Shown: piece after piece, positions 8,544 to 16,395 of the stretch
Numbering within the stretch: position 1 is the stretch's first letter
Layout: each line of letters opens with the position of its first letter
NCBI GenBank assembly: GCA_025450315.1
Contig: JANWHQ010000152.1
Location: 1 to 35,521 of the forward strand
DNA from: Caulobacteraceae bacterium
GTDB taxonomy: Bacteria > Pseudomonadota > Alphaproteobacteria > Caulobacterales > Caulobacteraceae
Length of the DNA stretch: 35,521 nucleotides
Direction: 5' to 3'
Made by a program: the position numbers and the translations under genes
The notes under the pieces: model-generated
Seen by the model: the letters and a program-made list of their open reading frames with translations, nothing else
Told to the model about the DNA's origin: nothing
The model's database searches: none

Positions 8544-8571
8544 TTGACGGGCGGTAATTCATACCTATAAC
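8544..8571 (+). promoter_or_regulatory. Sigma70-type promoter of the rpsM-rpsK-rpoA-rplQ operon
   Basis: TTGACG at 8544-8549 and TATAAC at 8566-8571 are separated by 16 bases and lie about 107 bases before the rpsM start. The -10 element is in a locally AT-rich stretch (GGTAATTCATACCTATAAC). The site lies in the 276-base gap between the divergent unknown gene and rpsM. It would give the alpha cluster its own transcription start independent of the spc cluster. Confidence 0.65.
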
Positions 8572-8677
8572 AAGCGCCTTCCGCGAATGGGCGCGAAAGG
8601 CGTATTGGCTCCATCCGTATCTCATCGGAGGGCTGGGCCGCTTTCGCGCTTTTGCGCGTGTCAGGAGATTAAACGAC

Positions 8678-9046
8678 GTGGCCCGTATCGCAGGCGTCAA
8701 CATTCCTACGAACAAGCGCGTGGTGATCGCGCTGCAGTACATTCACGGCATCGGCCCGTCGAAGGCGCGTGAGATCGTGAGCAAGGTCGGCATCGAGGAC
8801 GCGCGCCGCGTCAACCAGCTGTCGGACGCCGAAGTGCTGCAAATCCGCGAAGCCATCGACCGCGACTTCGTTGTCGAAGGCGACCTCCGCCGCGAGACGG
8901 CGGTCAACATCAAGCGCCTGATGGACCTGGCCGCCTACAGGGGCCTGCGTCACCGCAAAGGCCTGCCGGTCCACGGACAGCGCACGCACACCAACGCCCG
9001 CACGCGCAAGGGCCCGGCCAAGCCGATCGCCGGCAAGAAGAAGTAG
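8678..9046 (+). CDS. rpsM: 30S ribosomal protein S13
   Basis: S13 is in the head of the 30S subunit, contacts the P-site tRNA and forms bridges to the 50S. The 122-residue product has [19 protein letters not shown], the helix-hairpin-helix segment [12 protein letters not shown], and the C-terminal [20 protein letters not shown]. The start is GTG at 8678, with AGGAG at 8663-8667. It is the first gene of the alpha cluster, which here has its own promoter rather than following adk directly. Confidence 0.98.
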   Translation: MARIAGVNIPTNKRVVIALQYIHGIGPSKAREIVSKVGIEDARRVNQLSDAEVLQIREAIDRDFVVEGDLRRETAVNIKRLMDLAAYRGLRHRKGLPVHGQRTHTNARTRKGPAKPIAGKKK

Positions 9047-9065
9047 AGTTTAGGGACCCGCCCAA

Positions 9066-9455
9066 ATGGCCAAAGAGCCGACCCGCGTCAAAAGGCGCGA
9101 ACGCAAGAACATCACTTCGGGCGTGGCGCATGTGAACGCCTCGTTCAACAACACCATGGTGACCATCACCGACGCCCAGGGCAACACCATCGCCTGGTCC
9201 AGCGCCGGCATGATGGGCTTCAAGGGTTCGCGCAAATCCACGCCCTACGCCGCCCAGATGGCGGCAGAGGACGCCGGGCGCAAAGCCATGGAGCACGGCG
9301 TCAAGACCCTCGAGGTCAATGTTGCGGGTCCGGGTTCGGGCCGGGAGTCGGCGCTGCGCGCCCTCCAGTCGGTGGGATTCACCATCACCACCATCCGCGA
9401 CGTGACCCCCATTCCGCACAACGGCTGCCGGCCCCCCAAGCGTCGGCGCGTCTGA
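9066..9455 (+). CDS. rpsK: 30S ribosomal protein S11
   Basis: S11 forms part of the 30S platform at the mRNA exit and E site. The 129-residue product is typical: [40 protein letters not shown], and the C-terminal signature [18 protein letters not shown]. It lies 19 bases after rpsM and just ahead of rpoA, the canonical alpha-cluster order. Confidence 0.98.
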   Translation: MAKEPTRVKRRERKNITSGVAHVNASFNNTMVTITDAQGNTIAWSSAGMMGFKGSRKSTPYAAQMAAEDAGRKAMEHGVKTLEVNVAGPGSGRESALRALQSVGFTITTIRDVTPIPHNGCRPPKRRRV

Positions 9456-9528
9456 GAGCTTTATGTCCTATTCCCCTTCGCCGGCCGAGTTTGATGGGCT
9501 GGCCAGCCCCGTCCGAGGGACCGAATCC

Positions 9529-10545
9529 GTGATCGAAAGAAACTGGAACGAGCTGATCCGTCCTGAGAAGCCTCTGATCGAGACCGGGAACGACAGCGAG
9601 CGCCGGGCCCGCATGGTGGCCGAACCGCTGGAGCGCGGCTTCGGCGTGACCCTGGGCAATGCGCTCCGCCGTGTGCTCCTGTCCTCGCTGCAAGGGGCGG
9701 CGGTGTCCTCGGTGCAGATTGATGGAGTCGTCCACGAGTTCTCCTCGATGGAAGGCGTCCGCGAGGACGTCGTCGACATCGTCCTCAACATCAAGCAGCT
9801 GGCGCTGCGGATGCACGCCGAGGGCCCCAAGCGCATGACGCTGCGGGCCACCGGCCCTGGCCCCGTCACCGCCGGCCAGATCGACGCGCCTTCCGACATC
9901 GAGATCCTCAACAAGGATCACGTGCTCTGCACCCTGGACGACGGCGCCTCGATCCGCATGGAGTTCACCGTGCAGACCGGCAAGGGCTACGTCCCGGCCG
10001 AGCGCAACCGTCCCGAGGACGCCCCCATCGGCCTGATCGCCGTGGACGCGCTCTACAGCCCGGTCAAGAAGGTCGCCTACCGGGTCGAGCCGACCCGCCA
10101 GGGCCAGTCGCTCGACTACGACCGGCTGGTGATGGAAGTGGAGACCAACGGCGCGGTCTCGCCGGTGGACGCGGTGGCCTACGCCGCCCGCATCCTGCAA
10201 GACCAGCTGCAGATCTTCATCACCTTTGAAGAGCCGAAGAAGAAGGTCGAGGGCGAGGCCAAGCCGGAGCTCCCGTTCAACCCGGCCCTGCTCAAGAAGG
10301 TCGACGAGCTGGAACTGTCGGTCCGCTCGGCCAACTGCCTGAAGAACGACAACATCGTCTACATCGGCGACCTGATCCAGAAGACCGAGGCGGAGATGCT
10401 CCGCACCCCGAACTTCGGACGCAAGTCGCTGAACGAGATCAAGGAAGTGCTGGCCGGCATGAACCTGCATCTCGGCATGGACGTGCCCAACTGGCCGCCG
10501 GAAAACATCGAAGACCTGGCCAAGAAGTTCGAAGACCAGATCTGA
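9529..10545 (+). CDS. rpoA: DNA-directed RNA polymerase subunit alpha
   Basis: The alpha subunit dimerises to start RNA polymerase assembly and contacts activators and UP elements. From GTG at 9529 the product is 338 residues, the usual alphaproteobacterial length, starting [14 protein letters not shown]. The N-terminal domain shows [20 protein letters not shown]. The C-terminal domain is marked by [20 protein letters not shown] and [20 protein letters not shown] at 9515-9520 lies 8 bases before this GTG. An upstream in-frame ATG at 9463, 7 bases after rpsK, would add 22 non-conserved residues (360 in all) and has a weaker site. It remains possible. Confidence 0.95.
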   Translation: MIERNWNELIRPEKPLIETGNDSERRARMVAEPLERGFGVTLGNALRRVLLSSLQGAAVSSVQIDGVVHEFSSMEGVREDVVDIVLNIKQLALRMHAEGPKRMTLRATGPGPVTAGQIDAPSDIEILNKDHVLCTLDDGASIRMEFTVQTGKGYVPAERNRPEDAPIGLIAVDALYSPVKKVAYRVEPTRQGQSLDYDRLVMEVETNGAVSPVDAVAYAARILQDQLQIFITFEEPKKKVEGEAKPELPFNPALLKKVDELELSVRSANCLKNDNIVYIGDLIQKTEAEMLRTPNFGRKSLNEIKEVLAGMNLHLGMDVPNWPPENIEDLAKKFEDQI

Positions 10546-10585
10546 TCGGCGCGCCGGGAGGCGCCCCGCCTAAGGAGAGATTGCC

Positions 10586-10996
10586 ATGCGCCACGGTATT
10601 GCGCACCGGAAGCTTGGACGTACGACCAGCCACCGCACGGCCATGTTCGCCAACATGGCGGCGAGCCTGATCAAGCACGAGCAGATCACCACGACGCTGC
10701 CCAAGGCCAAGGAGCTGCGGCCCTTCGTGGAGAAGCTGGTGACCCTGGCCAAGCGGGGCGACCTGCATGCCCGCCGCATCGCCATCAGCCGCGTGCGCGA
10801 CGTGGACCAGGTCCGCAAGCTGTTCGAGACCATCGGGCCCCGCTACAAGGGCCGCGAGGGCGGCTACACCCGCGTGCTGAAGGCCGGCTTCCGCTTCGGC
10901 GACAACGCCCCGGTGGCGGTGATCGAGTTCGTCGACCGCGACGTCGACGCCAAGGGCCTGGACTCCGGCCCCGTGCAGGAGGCCGTGGCCGAATAG
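10586..10996 (+). CDS. rplQ: 50S ribosomal protein L17
   Basis: L17 is at the solvent face of the large subunit near the exit tunnel. The 136-residue product has the family start [54 protein letters not shown] and [21 protein letters not shown], then a short acidic tail. TAAGGAGAG lies just before the ATG. It closes the alpha cluster and is followed by a clear intrinsic terminator. Confidence 0.98.
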   Translation: MRHGIAHRKLGRTTSHRTAMFANMAASLIKHEQITTTLPKAKELRPFVEKLVTLAKRGDLHARRIAISRVRDVDQVRKLFETIGPRYKGREGGYTRVLKAGFRFGDNAPVAVIEFVDRDVDAKGLDSGPVQEAVAE

Positions 10997-11021
10997 GCCG
11001 CGCCCACAACCCATTCGGATC

Positions 11022-11050
11022 AAGGCGGCCGCACCCCGGCCGCCTTTTTC
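11022..11050 (+). terminator. Intrinsic terminator of the alpha operon
   Basis: GGCGGCCG (11024-11031) and CGGCCGCC (11037-11044) form a perfect 8-bp GC stem with a 5-base loop, directly followed by TTTTTC. The flanking AA and TT can extend the stem by 2 bp. It is placed 26 bases after the rplQ stop. This is the strongest Rho-independent terminator in the window. Confidence 0.9.
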
Positions 11051-11096
11051 TTTGCCGCGAGCTCCGGCGCCCGCCGGTGGCGGCATCGGCGCGCGC

Positions 11097-11126
11097 TTGA
11101 CAAGATACTTGTTGGGTGCATTAAAT
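11097..11126 (+). promoter_or_regulatory. Promoter with overlapping palindrome before the VOC/cupin/ArsR operon
   Basis: TTGACA (11097-11102) is a perfect -35 hexamer. An AT-rich TTAAAT (11121-11126) lies 18 bases downstream as a likely -10 element. The palindrome ACAAG-ata-CTTGT (11100-11112) overlaps the -35 hexamer, which is where a repressor would be expected to bind. The ArsR-type regulator encoded at the end of the same operon is a candidate. The first gene starts at 11156 with GAGG at 11147-11150. Confidence 0.55.
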
Positions 11127-11155
11127 ATTGTCGATAACACGCAAGCGAGGCGCCT

Positions 11156-11629
11156 ATGTCCGACCTGGTCGTGCCGGCGGTGTTCTACCGGGATCCCAAG
11201 GCCGCTCTGGCCTGGCTCGAGAAGGCCTTCGGCTTCGAGCCCAGCCTGCTGGTGACCGACAGCGAAGGCCGCGTCGGCCATGCCGAGATGAGCTGGCGCG
11301 GCGCCCTCATAGAGGTCGGGGGCGAATGGGCCTCGGCCGAGCTGCTGGGGCCGGCCAGCCTGAAGAGCCCGGCGTCCCTGGGCGGCGTGGCGACCCAGGC
11401 CATCCGCCTGGTCATGGACGACGGCCTCGACGAGCATTGCGAGCGGGCCAGGGCCGCGGGCGCCCGCATCACCCAGGAACCCGGGAACCAGTTCTACGGC
11501 GACCGCACCTACCGGGCGCTCGATCCGGAGGGCCATGTCTGGACCTTCGCGCAAAAGGTCGCCGACGTCTCGGTGGCAGAGATGGAGAAGGCGAGCGGCC
11601 TGACCATCAAGGTGGAGGCCAGGGCATGA
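11156..11629 (+). CDS. VOC-fold (glyoxalase/bleomycin-resistance-like) protein, copy 1
   Basis: This is a vicinal-oxygen-chelate fold protein. The family includes metal-dependent enzymes and antibiotic-binding proteins, and the substrate here cannot be told. The 157-residue product has the PhnB/YdcJ-like pattern FYRDPKAALAWLEKAFGFEP at the start and ERARAAGARI, GDRTYRALDPEGHVWTF in the second half. It is paralogous to the gene at 12003, sharing the FYRDP, ERARAAGARI and YGDR blocks. It leads a coupled operon, and its stop overlaps the cupin start (ATGA at 11626-11629). The C-terminal 25 residues extend beyond the usual domain. Confidence 0.85.
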   Translation: MSDLVVPAVFYRDPKAALAWLEKAFGFEPSLLVTDSEGRVGHAEMSWRGALIEVGGEWASAELLGPASLKSPASLGGVATQAIRLVMDDGLDEHCERARAAGARITQEPGNQFYGDRTYRALDPEGHVWTFAQKVADVSVAEMEKASGLTIKVEARA

Positions 11630-12003
11630 TCGAGGCCTTCGATCTGGAACAGGCGTTCCTGTCGCTGAGCAGCGGCGGGCGCGTGGACGTGTTGCCGGGC
11701 GAACATTTCGGAGTCCGGCTGTCGAAAGCGCCGGCGGACATGGCCTATCTGGTGGGCGTCTATCCCCTCACCGCCGACTGGCCGCATTGGGAGATGCACC
11801 CCAATGGCTCCGAGGTGCTGGTGTTCCTCGCAGGCCGGGTCGAGATGACCGTCGAGGAGGACGGCCGGCGCCGCACCGTGGAGGTCGGTCCGGGCTCGAC
11901 CGTGGTGATCCCGCCCGGCGCCTGGCACATCGCCCGCGTGCTCGAGCCGGGCCGGATGCTCGGCGTCACCTTCGGCGAAGGCACCCAGCACCGGCCGCGC
12001 TGA
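11626..12003 (+). CDS. Cupin-domain protein
   Basis: The 125-residue product is a single small beta-barrel (cupin). The metal-site region is recognisable as HWEMHPNGSEVLVFLAG (about residues 51-67), and the second motif is PPGAWHIARV, with His as the likely last ligand. Cupins of this size are enzymes or small-molecule binders, and no substrate can be assigned. The start at 11626 overlaps the preceding stop by 4 bases and the stop at 12003 shares a base with the next start (TGATG). Translation is therefore tightly coupled with both flanking VOC genes. Confidence 0.85.
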   Translation: MIEAFDLEQAFLSLSSGGRVDVLPGEHFGVRLSKAPADMAYLVGVYPLTADWPHWEMHPNGSEVLVFLAGRVEMTVEEDGRRRTVEVGPGSTVVIPPGAWHIARVLEPGRMLGVTFGEGTQHRPR

Positions 12004-12401
12004 TGGACCTTCCCCCGATCTCGCCCCTGCTGTTCTACCGTGACCCGCGGGCCGCGCTGGATTTCCTGGAGCGCGCCTTCGGGTTCGAAACCCGGATGGT
12101 GGTGGAGACCGAGGCCGGCGTTCCCCATTCCGAAAGCGTCTTCGAAGGCGGGGTGGTGATCGTGGTCGGACCCCCCAGCCATGATGCGGTCTCGCCGCTC
12201 GACATCGAGGGCCGCATCACCGGCCATGTGCACGTGAACCTCCAGGCCGGCATCGACGCCCTCTGCGAGCGGGCCCGCGCCGCGGGCGCGAGGATCGACC
12301 GCGAGCCGGCCGACCAGCCCTATGGCGACCGGGTGTTCACCTGCCTGGACCCCGAGGGCCACAGCTGGTCGTTCGGCCAGACCATCGGGGCCCGGCCATG
12401 A
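12003..12401 (+). CDS. VOC-fold (glyoxalase/bleomycin-resistance-like) protein, copy 2
   Basis: This 132-residue VOC-fold protein is a paralogue of the product encoded at 11156. Shared blocks are FYRDPRAALDFLERAFGFET, ERARAAGARIDREP and YGDRVFTCLDPEGHSWSFGQ. The family includes lyases, dioxygenases and drug-binding proteins, and the role here is not known. The start at 12003 overlaps the cupin stop by one base and the stop overlaps the next gene by 4 bases (ATGA at 12398). Two related VOC genes flanking a cupin suggest local duplication within the operon. Confidence 0.85.
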   Translation: MDLPPISPLLFYRDPRAALDFLERAFGFETRMVVETEAGVPHSESVFEGGVVIVVGPPSHDAVSPLDIEGRITGHVHVNLQAGIDALCERARAAGARIDREPADQPYGDRVFTCLDPEGHSWSFGQTIGARP

Positions 12402-12742
12402 CCGGGGCGGAGTTCCGCCGCCTGGCCCTGGCGCTGCCCGAGGCCGTCGAGCAGGCGCACATGGGACATCCGGACTTCCGCGTCGGCGGCAGGATCTTCG
12501 CCACGCTCGACCATGCCGGCGTCCGGGGCATGGCGAAGCTGACGCCGGACCAGCAGGAGGTCTTGATGTCGGCCGAGCCCGACGTGTTCACCCCCTGCGC
12601 CGGCGCCTGGGGCGTGCGGGGCTGCACCTATCTGATCCTGGCCGCGGCGGAAGAGGATGTCGCCCGCAGCGCCCTGCGGCTGGCCTGGCTCAACACCGCC
12701 CCGGCCAGGATCCGGGCCCAGCATCCCGAGGTCGGGGCATGA
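12398..12742 (+). CDS. MmcQ/YjbR-family protein
   Basis: The 114-residue product fits the MmcQ/YjbR family, small alpha/beta proteins with a CyaY-like fold described as double-wing DNA-binding proteins. The clues are FRRLALALPEAVEQAHMGHPDFRVGGRIFATL near the start, the KLTPDQQEVLMSAEPDVFTP segment and GAWGVRGCTYLIL. The molecular function of the family is poorly defined. It is coupled to the preceding VOC gene by ATGA. Its own stop overlaps an ATG at 12739 that opens a 30-codon frame. Confidence 0.8.
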   Translation: MTGAEFRRLALALPEAVEQAHMGHPDFRVGGRIFATLDHAGVRGMAKLTPDQQEVLMSAEPDVFTPCAGAWGVRGCTYLILAAAEEDVARSALRLAWLNTAPARIRAQHPEVGA

Positions 12743-12831
12743 GCGGGCGCGGCGAGCCTCCGACCATCATGGTGTCGAGTTGGAGCGATGGCCGACCGTC
12801 TGCGGCCTGCCGTCGCCGAGCGGGGTGCTGA
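12739..12831 (+). CDS. Possible 30-codon coupling ORF before the ArsR gene
   Basis: An ATG at 12739 overlaps the MmcQ/YjbR stop in the same ATGA manner as the other junctions of this operon. It opens a 30-residue frame that ends with TGA at 12829-12831, one base before the ATG at 12833 used for the regulator. The peptide (starting MSGRGEPPTIMVSS) resembles nothing I know. It may serve only to carry ribosomes to the ArsR start, or may be a chance frame in a degraded spacer. Confidence 0.3.
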   Translation: MSGRGEPPTIMVSSWSDGRPSAACRRRAGC

Positions 12832-12832
12832 T

Positions 12833-13183
12833 ATGCTGAAGACCGCCGACAGTTCGGTGCGGCTCATCGACCGCACCTTCGCCGCCCTGGCCGATCCGCA
12901 TCGCCGGCATGTGATCGAGCTGCTGCGCGAGAAGCCGCGCCGGGCGGGCGAGCTCGCCGCGGCTGTCGGCCTCTCGGCCCCCGCCATGAGCCGGCACCTG
13001 AAGACCCTGCGCGAGAGCCGCCTGGTCGAGGAGACCCCGGCCGAGTTCGACACGCGCGTGCGCATCTATCGCCTGAGGCCCCAGCCCATGGCCCATCTGA
13101 AAGCCTGGCTCGAGGAGACCGAGCGCCTGTGGACCGACCAGCTCTCGGCCCTGAAGGCCTATCTGGAGAAGGACGCGGAGTGA
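12833..13183 (+). CDS. ArsR-family winged-helix transcriptional regulator
   Basis: This is a helix-turn-helix regulator of the ArsR/SmtB fold, 116 residues from ATG 12833. The fold is clear: IDRTFAALADPHRRHVIELL, then REKPRRAGELAAAVGLSAPAMSRHLKTLRESRLVEE (recognition helix around SAPAMSRHLKTL) and a wing. There are no cysteine or His metal sites, so it is not a metal sensor. It resembles the subgroup encoded next to SRPBCC/AHSA1 proteins, as here. An in-frame ATG at 12788 would add 15 residues but has its GGAG only 2 bases away. It may regulate its own operon through the palindrome at 11100-11112. Confidence 0.85.
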   Translation: MLKTADSSVRLIDRTFAALADPHRRHVIELLREKPRRAGELAAAVGLSAPAMSRHLKTLRESRLVEETPAEFDTRVRIYRLRPQPMAHLKAWLEETERLWTDQLSALKAYLEKDAE

Positions 13184-13205
13184 TCGGTTTCCCTCCGCTC
13201 ATCCG

Positions 13206-13673
13206 ATGACCTCCCGCGTCCTGGTCGCGCTCAGGATCCGCGCCGCACCCGAGCGGGTGTTCGAGGCCTTCACCCGCGAGATCGGCCTGTGGTGGAGGCC
13301 GAACATGCTGTTCCAGTTCACCCCGCGCAGCCCGGGCGTGCTGGCCTTCGAGCCGGGCGTCGGCGGCCGGTTCACCGAGACCCTGCCGGGCGGCAAGGTG
13401 TTCGAGATCGGCCGGATCCGCGTCTGGGAGCCGCCGTCCAGGCTGGTGTTCGGCTGGCGCCAGGCGAGCTTCCAGCCCGGCCAGGACACCGAGGTCGAGG
13501 TGAGCTTCCTGCAGCTGGGCGAGGAGACCCGCGTCACTGTCGAGCATCGCGGCTGGGACACGGTTCCCCAGGAGCACGTGGCGCGCCATCACTTCCCCGA
13601 CGGCCTGTTCCTGCGCCGTCATGCCGAGTGGTGGCAGGCGCTGCTGGGCGCCTTGAAGGCGCGGGCTGGATGA
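13206..13673 (+). CDS. SRPBCC (AHSA1-like) domain protein
   Basis: The 155-residue product has the START-like/SRPBCC fold, a deep hydrophobic ligand cavity found in many small stress- or ligand-related proteins. Evidence is the N-terminal IRAAPERVFEAFTREIGLWW, the middle GGRFTETLPGGKVFEIGRI with RVWEPPSRLVFGW, and the C-terminal EHRGWDTVP followed by a long helix containing WWQALLGALK. An ArsR-SRPBCC gene pair is a frequent arrangement, and the two may act as regulator and partner. It ends the operon that starts at 11156. The substrate is unknown. Confidence 0.85.
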   Translation: MTSRVLVALRIRAAPERVFEAFTREIGLWWRPNMLFQFTPRSPGVLAFEPGVGGRFTETLPGGKVFEIGRIRVWEPPSRLVFGWRQASFQPGQDTEVEVSFLQLGEETRVTVEHRGWDTVPQEHVARHHFPDGLFLRRHAEWWQALLGALKARAG

Positions 13674-13774
13674 GCGACGCCGCCGCCCAGCCCGTGCGAT
13701 AGGCGCCGCAGACGGTTCCCCAATCGGCCCGGGCGCGGCACAGTCCGCCGGGCATCCGGGGAGAACCGTTCGGC

Positions 13775-15007
13775 ATGAGCGAGGCCGCCGCCGCAGGATC
13801 GCGCCGCGCCGCGGTGAGGTTCGTGCTGATCACCGTCTTCCTGGACGTGATCGGCATGGGCTTGGTCATGCCCATCTGGCCCCAGCTGGTGCAGGGTTTC
13901 GTGGGCGGCAGCACGCTGAAGGCTGCGCCGGTCCTGGGGGTGTTCTCCACCGTCTATATGGCGATGCAATTCGTCTGCTCGCCGCTGCTGGGCTCGCTCT
14001 CCGACCGCTTCGGCCGTCGGCGGGTGATCCTGATCTCGGTGTTCGGGATGGGGATCGACTACATCGTCATGGCCCTGGCCCCCAGCCTGGCGTGGCTGTT
14101 CATCGGCCGGATCGCCTCGGGCGCCGCCAGCGCCACCTTCTCCACCGCCTACGCCTACGTCGCCGACGTGACCCCGCCCGAGAAGCGGGCCGGCGCCTTC
14201 GGCATGGTGGGCGCGGCCTATGGCGTCGGCTTCATCATGGGTCCCCTACTGGGCGGCCTGCTCGGCCAGTTCGGCGTGCGCCTGCCGTTCTGGGGCGCCG
14301 CGGGCCTGGCCCTGGCCAGCGGGCTCTACGGCCTGTTCGTGCTGCCCGAATCGCTGGCCCCGGAGAACCGCGGCAGGTTCTCCTTCGCCCGGGCCAATCC
14401 GCTGGGGGCGCTGGAGCTGCTGCGCCGCCACCACGAACTTCTGGGACTGGCCGGGGTCAACTTCCTGGCCCAGCTGGCCAACTGCGTCTTCAACAGCGTC
14501 TGGGTGCTCTATGTGATCCGGCGCTACGGCTGGTCGTCGCCTCAGGTGGGACTGTCGCTGGCGGTGGCCGGGCTCTCGGTGGCCGTGGTCCAGATGGGCC
14601 TGACCCGGCGGGTGGTGGCGAGGCTCGGCGAGCGGCGGGCGCTGATGCTGGGCCTGTTCCTGGGCGGCACGGGCCAGTGCCTCTGCGGCCTGGCGGGCAA
14701 GGGTTGGCAGTTCCTTCTGGCCATCCCGGTCCTCTGCCTGTGGGGATTCGCCGGACCCTCGGCCCAGAGCCTGATGTCCCGCCGGGTCGGTGCGGACGAA
14801 CAGGGGCGGCTGCAGGGCGCCAACGCCAGCGTCTCGGGCGTCGCCGCCCTGATCGGGCCCGGCCTGTTCAGCGCGGTCTTCACCCTCGCCCTGACCCTGC
14901 GCGACGACAGCCTGATCGGCGCGCCCTTCATCCTGGCCGGTCTCGTGCTCTATGCCGCCCTGATCACCGCCTGGCGGGTCACCCGCGCCGCCGCGCGCAC
15001 GCCCTAG
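13775..15007 (+). CDS. MFS transporter, TetA/Bcr-like, copy 1
   Basis: This is a 12-helix major facilitator superfamily transporter of 410 residues, of the drug:H+ antiporter type. It has motif A after helix 2 (GSLSDRFGRRRVILIS), the R-x-x-x-G region of helix 4 (FIGRIASGAASAT), and the antiporter motif C in helix 5 (GAAYGVGFIMGPLLGG). The repeat of motif A in the second half is weak, as in TetA relatives. The same topology and many residues recur in the gene directly downstream. The substrate cannot be predicted. A GGGGAGAA Shine-Dalgarno lies at about 13759-13766. Confidence 0.9.
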   Translation: MSEAAAAGSRRAAVRFVLITVFLDVIGMGLVMPIWPQLVQGFVGGSTLKAAPVLGVFSTVYMAMQFVCSPLLGSLSDRFGRRRVILISVFGMGIDYIVMALAPSLAWLFIGRIASGAASATFSTAYAYVADVTPPEKRAGAFGMVGAAYGVGFIMGPLLGGLLGQFGVRLPFWGAAGLALASGLYGLFVLPESLAPENRGRFSFARANPLGALELLRRHHELLGLAGVNFLAQLANCVFNSVWVLYVIRRYGWSSPQVGLSLAVAGLSVAVVQMGLTRRVVARLGERRALMLGLFLGGTGQCLCGLAGKGWQFLLAIPVLCLWGFAGPSAQSLMSRRVGADEQGRLQGANASVSGVAALIGPGLFSAVFTLALTLRDDSLIGAPFILAGLVLYAALITAWRVTRAAARTP

Positions 15008-15112
15008 CCGCCTTCGCCGAAGGGCGCCTTGACGCAGTCGGGGCGCCCCGCCATGTGTCCCGCCTCTCGCCCGCGCCCGGCGCCGGCGGCGGTTCCCGCC
15101 CGAAAGGACCTC

Positions 15113-16378
15113 ATGGCCCACGCCGCCCCGCCCGCGCCCGAAACCGACGCGACCGCGCCGGCGGCGGCGCCGGTGCGCGGCCGCAACGCGGCCCTGGCCT
15201 TCATCTTCGTGGCGGTGACCATCGACACCATCGCCATGGGCATCACCGCCCCGGTGCTGCCGCTCCTGATCAAGAAGATGGGCGGAGCCGGCGATGCGGG
15301 GTGGATGAACGGCCTCTTCATGACCGTCTTCGCCCTCATGCAGTTCCTGTTCTCGCCGATCCTTGGCGCCCTGTCGGACCGCTACGGCCGCCGGCCGATC
15401 CTGCTGCTGTCGATCGCTGGCCTGGGGCTCAGCTACGCCGGCATGGCCATGGCCACCTCGATCTGGCAGCTCTTGCTGATCCGCCTGTTCACCGGCGCCA
15501 CCTCGGCCAACATCGCCACCGCCTTCGCCTATATCGCCGACGTCACCCCGGCCGACCGGCGCGCAGGCGCCTATGGGCTGATGCAGGCGGCGATGAGCGC
15601 GGGCTTCGCCATGGGCCCGGCGGTGGGCGGCCTGTTCGCCGCGCTGGGGCCGAGCGCGCCGTTCTGGGCGGCGGCGGGCTTCTCGCTGATCAACGCCGCC
15701 TACGGCTTCTTCGTGGTGCCGGAATCGCTGAACCGCGAGGGCAGGGCGCCGTTCCACCTCAAGCTCGGCTCGTTCAACGCCGTCGGCATGCTGCGCTCCC
15801 AGCCGGGCTTGCTGGCCCTGGCGACGATCCTGATGCTGGCCCAGTTCGCCACCATGGTGTTCCCGACCGCCTTCGTGCTCTACGCCAACGACCGCTACGG
15901 CTGGCATACGGGCGCCATCTCCGCCTGCATGACCTCGTTCGGCATCTGTTCCTTCGCGGTCCAGGCGGGCCTGTCGGGCCGGCTGGTGCGGGGGCTCGGC
16001 GAGCCCCGGGTGATCGTGATCGGCATGCTCTGCGCGGTGCTCGGCACGGCCATCTTCGGCTTCGCGCCGACCGGCCTGATCTTCTGGATCGGCATCCCGA
16101 TCATGACCCTGTCGGGGGTGGCGGGCCCGGCGATCCAGTCGATCATGACCCGGCGCGTCTCGGCCAAGGAACAGGGCCGCCTGCAGGGCGCCAACACCAG
16201 CCTGCAGTCGATCGCCGGGATCGTCGCGCCCCTGCTGTTCGGCGGGGTCTATACCCTGGCCCAGCACTCCGGCGGCGGCAAGGCGGTGCTGGGCGCGCCG
16301 TTCCTGCTGGCGAGCCTGATCCTGATGATCGGCGTCTTCCTCTCGTTGCAGGGCCAGCGCCGGCCCGTCCGGGTCTGA
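15113..16378 (+). CDS. MFS transporter, TetA/Bcr-like, copy 2
   Basis: This second 12-helix MFS transporter (421 residues) is a tandem paralogue of the gene at 13775. Shared hallmarks are GALSDRYGRRPILLLS (motif A), IRLFTGATSANIATAFAYIADVTP and MSAGFAMGPAVGGLF (motif C), and late blocks such as the RVSAKEQGRLQGANTS segment, which matches RVGADEQGRLQGANAS in copy 1. The start at 15113 was chosen because AAGGA (15103-15107) precedes it. An in-frame ATG at 15029 would add 28 Pro/Ala/Arg-rich residues. A proline/alanine-rich cytoplasmic lead of about 25 residues precedes helix 1. Confidence 0.9.
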   Translation: MAHAAPPAPETDATAPAAAPVRGRNAALAFIFVAVTIDTIAMGITAPVLPLLIKKMGGAGDAGWMNGLFMTVFALMQFLFSPILGALSDRYGRRPILLLSIAGLGLSYAGMAMATSIWQLLLIRLFTGATSANIATAFAYIADVTPADRRAGAYGLMQAAMSAGFAMGPAVGGLFAALGPSAPFWAAAGFSLINAAYGFFVVPESLNREGRAPFHLKLGSFNAVGMLRSQPGLLALATILMLAQFATMVFPTAFVLYANDRYGWHTGAISACMTSFGICSFAVQAGLSGRLVRGLGEPRVIVIGMLCAVLGTAIFGFAPTGLIFWIGIPIMTLSGVAGPAIQSIMTRRVSAKEQGRLQGANTSLQSIAGIVAPLLFGGVYTLAQHSGGGKAVLGAPFLLASLILMIGVFLSLQGQRRPVRV

Positions 16379-16395
16379 ACTCCAAGCTCACCACA

